Shown here: positions 13,757 through 14,064 of the stretch, piece by piece
Layout of the letters: each line of letters opens with the position of its first letter
How positions within the stretch are numbered: position 1 is the first letter of the stretch
The notes under the pieces: model-generated
The model's input: the letters and a program-made list of their open reading frames with translations, nothing else
What the model was told of the DNA's origin: nothing
The model's database searches: none
Position numbers and translations under genes: made by a program
Source: Candidatus Aminicenantes bacterium UBA4820
GTDB lineage: Bacteria; Acidobacteriota; UBA4820
Direction of reading: 5' to 3'
Assembly: GCA_002402325.1 (NCBI GenBank)
Contig: DHFQ01000132.1
Span: 2,551-16,614 of the forward strand
Length of the DNA: 14,064 nt

Positions 13757-14064
13757 ATGAACGGTAACGAAATAAGGCATAAATTTCTTGAATACTTTAG
13801 AAACAATTCACATACAGTTGTAAGGTCATCGTCTCTAATCCCCATAAATGATCCTACCCTTCTTTTTACAAACGCAGGAATGAACCAGTTTAAAGATGTT
13901 TTCCTTGGCAAAGAGAAAAAAACCTACAAAAGAGCCACCTCTTCTCAGAAATGCGTCAGAGCCGGCGGAAAACACAACGACCTTGAAAATGTTGGTTACA
14001 CCTTTAGACACCACACCTTTTTCGAAATGCTTGGAAATTTTTCTTTTGGTGATTATTTTAAAGA
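13757..14064 (+). CDS. alaS: Alanyl-tRNA synthetase, N-terminal part (cut by window end)
   Basis: AlaS charges tRNA-Ala. Only the first 102 of roughly 850-900 residues are visible, because the window ends inside the gene. They are unmistakable: 'EIRHKFLEYFRNNSH' at the N-terminus, the class II motif 1 region 'DPTLLFTNAGMNQFKDVFLG', then 'RATSSQKCVRAGGKHNDLENVG' split over 70-91, and 'RHHTFFEMLGNFSFGDYFK' (84-102). The ATG at 13757 is one base after the recX TAG, with a modest GGGAA (13746-13750) upstream. It is expected to be co-transcribed with pilT and recX. Nothing unusual is visible in the part present. Confidence 0.97.
   Translation, partial: MNGNEIRHKFLEYFRNNSHTVVRSSSLIPINDPTLLFTNAGMNQFKDVFLGKEKKTYKRATSSQKCVRAGGKHNDLENVGYTFRHHTFFEMLGNFSFGDYFK

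Noticed and set aside
13723..13911. Minus-strand frame over the recX-alaS junction
   Set aside because: It overlaps the clear AlaS N-terminus and the RecX C-terminus, with no SD or recognisable product.
1..14064. CRISPR arrays, tRNA/rRNA genes, insertion sequences, integrases or defence genes
   Set aside because: No spaced direct repeats, cloverleaf-like segments, terminal inverted repeats or transposase motifs were seen on either strand. All long frames are assigned to other families.

Overview
The window (about 14 kb, AT-rich, roughly 35-40% G+C by eye) is a compact bacterial chromosome segment. Genes are closely packed, with start and stop codons often overlapping by 1-8 bases. Clear Shine-Dalgarno (SD) motifs, E. 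coli-like promoter elements and ordinary bacterial housekeeping families are present. I see no insertion sequence, phage gene, tRNA, rRNA or CRISPR array. The gene set fits an uncultured, probably diderm lineage of low to moderate G+C: an oxygen-independent HemN, a twitching-motility ATPase and a large secreted protein with LVIVD-like repeats. That last family is common in candidate phyla such as the WOR-3/Hydrothermae type. The phylum cannot be fixed from this sequence alone.

Left part (1-2508): a large minus-strand gene runs off the window start. It encodes a secreted protein of at least 719 residues with repeated 'D-[VIL]-[ST]-DP-x-x-P' motifs. Its upstream region has a minus-strand promoter with a perfect -35 box and a palindrome over the -10. 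The leader of about 175 nt contains a 23-codon Cys-rich reading frame (K-C-F-C-G-C-K) whose stop codon lies in the 5' arm of a hairpin followed by a T run. This is the most unusual architecture in the window and resembles leader-peptide attenuation, but it is unproven.

Middle left (2509-3611): an unrecognised 131-residue protein made of two similar halves converges on rsmE (16S rRNA m3U1498 methyltransferase). The two stop codons share the same TTAA.

Centre (3736-12051): one long plus-strand run, guaB-prfB-hemE-hemN-hemH-hemY-ilvE. It combines GMP synthesis, release factor 2 (with a classical programmed +1 frameshift), the last four enzymes from uroporphyrinogen III to protohaem, and a branched-chain aminotransferase. 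The haem block is HemE (decarboxylation), HemN (anaerobic coproporphyrinogen III oxidation), HemY (protoporphyrinogen oxidation) and HemH (iron insertion). The early haem genes are not here.

Right part (12042-14064): a probable intrinsic terminator after ilvE overlaps the -35 box of a strong promoter for the next unit, pilT-recX-alaS. The pilT mRNA would begin almost exactly with a perfect 9-bp hairpin that abuts the SD. AlaS is cut by the window end.

Most of the window is recognisable housekeeping. The points most worth checking are the Cys-rich leader ORF with its hairpin, the pilT 5' hairpin, the terminator/promoter overlap, the prfB frameshift, and the haem block that pairs an oxygen-independent step with an often oxygen-dependent one.
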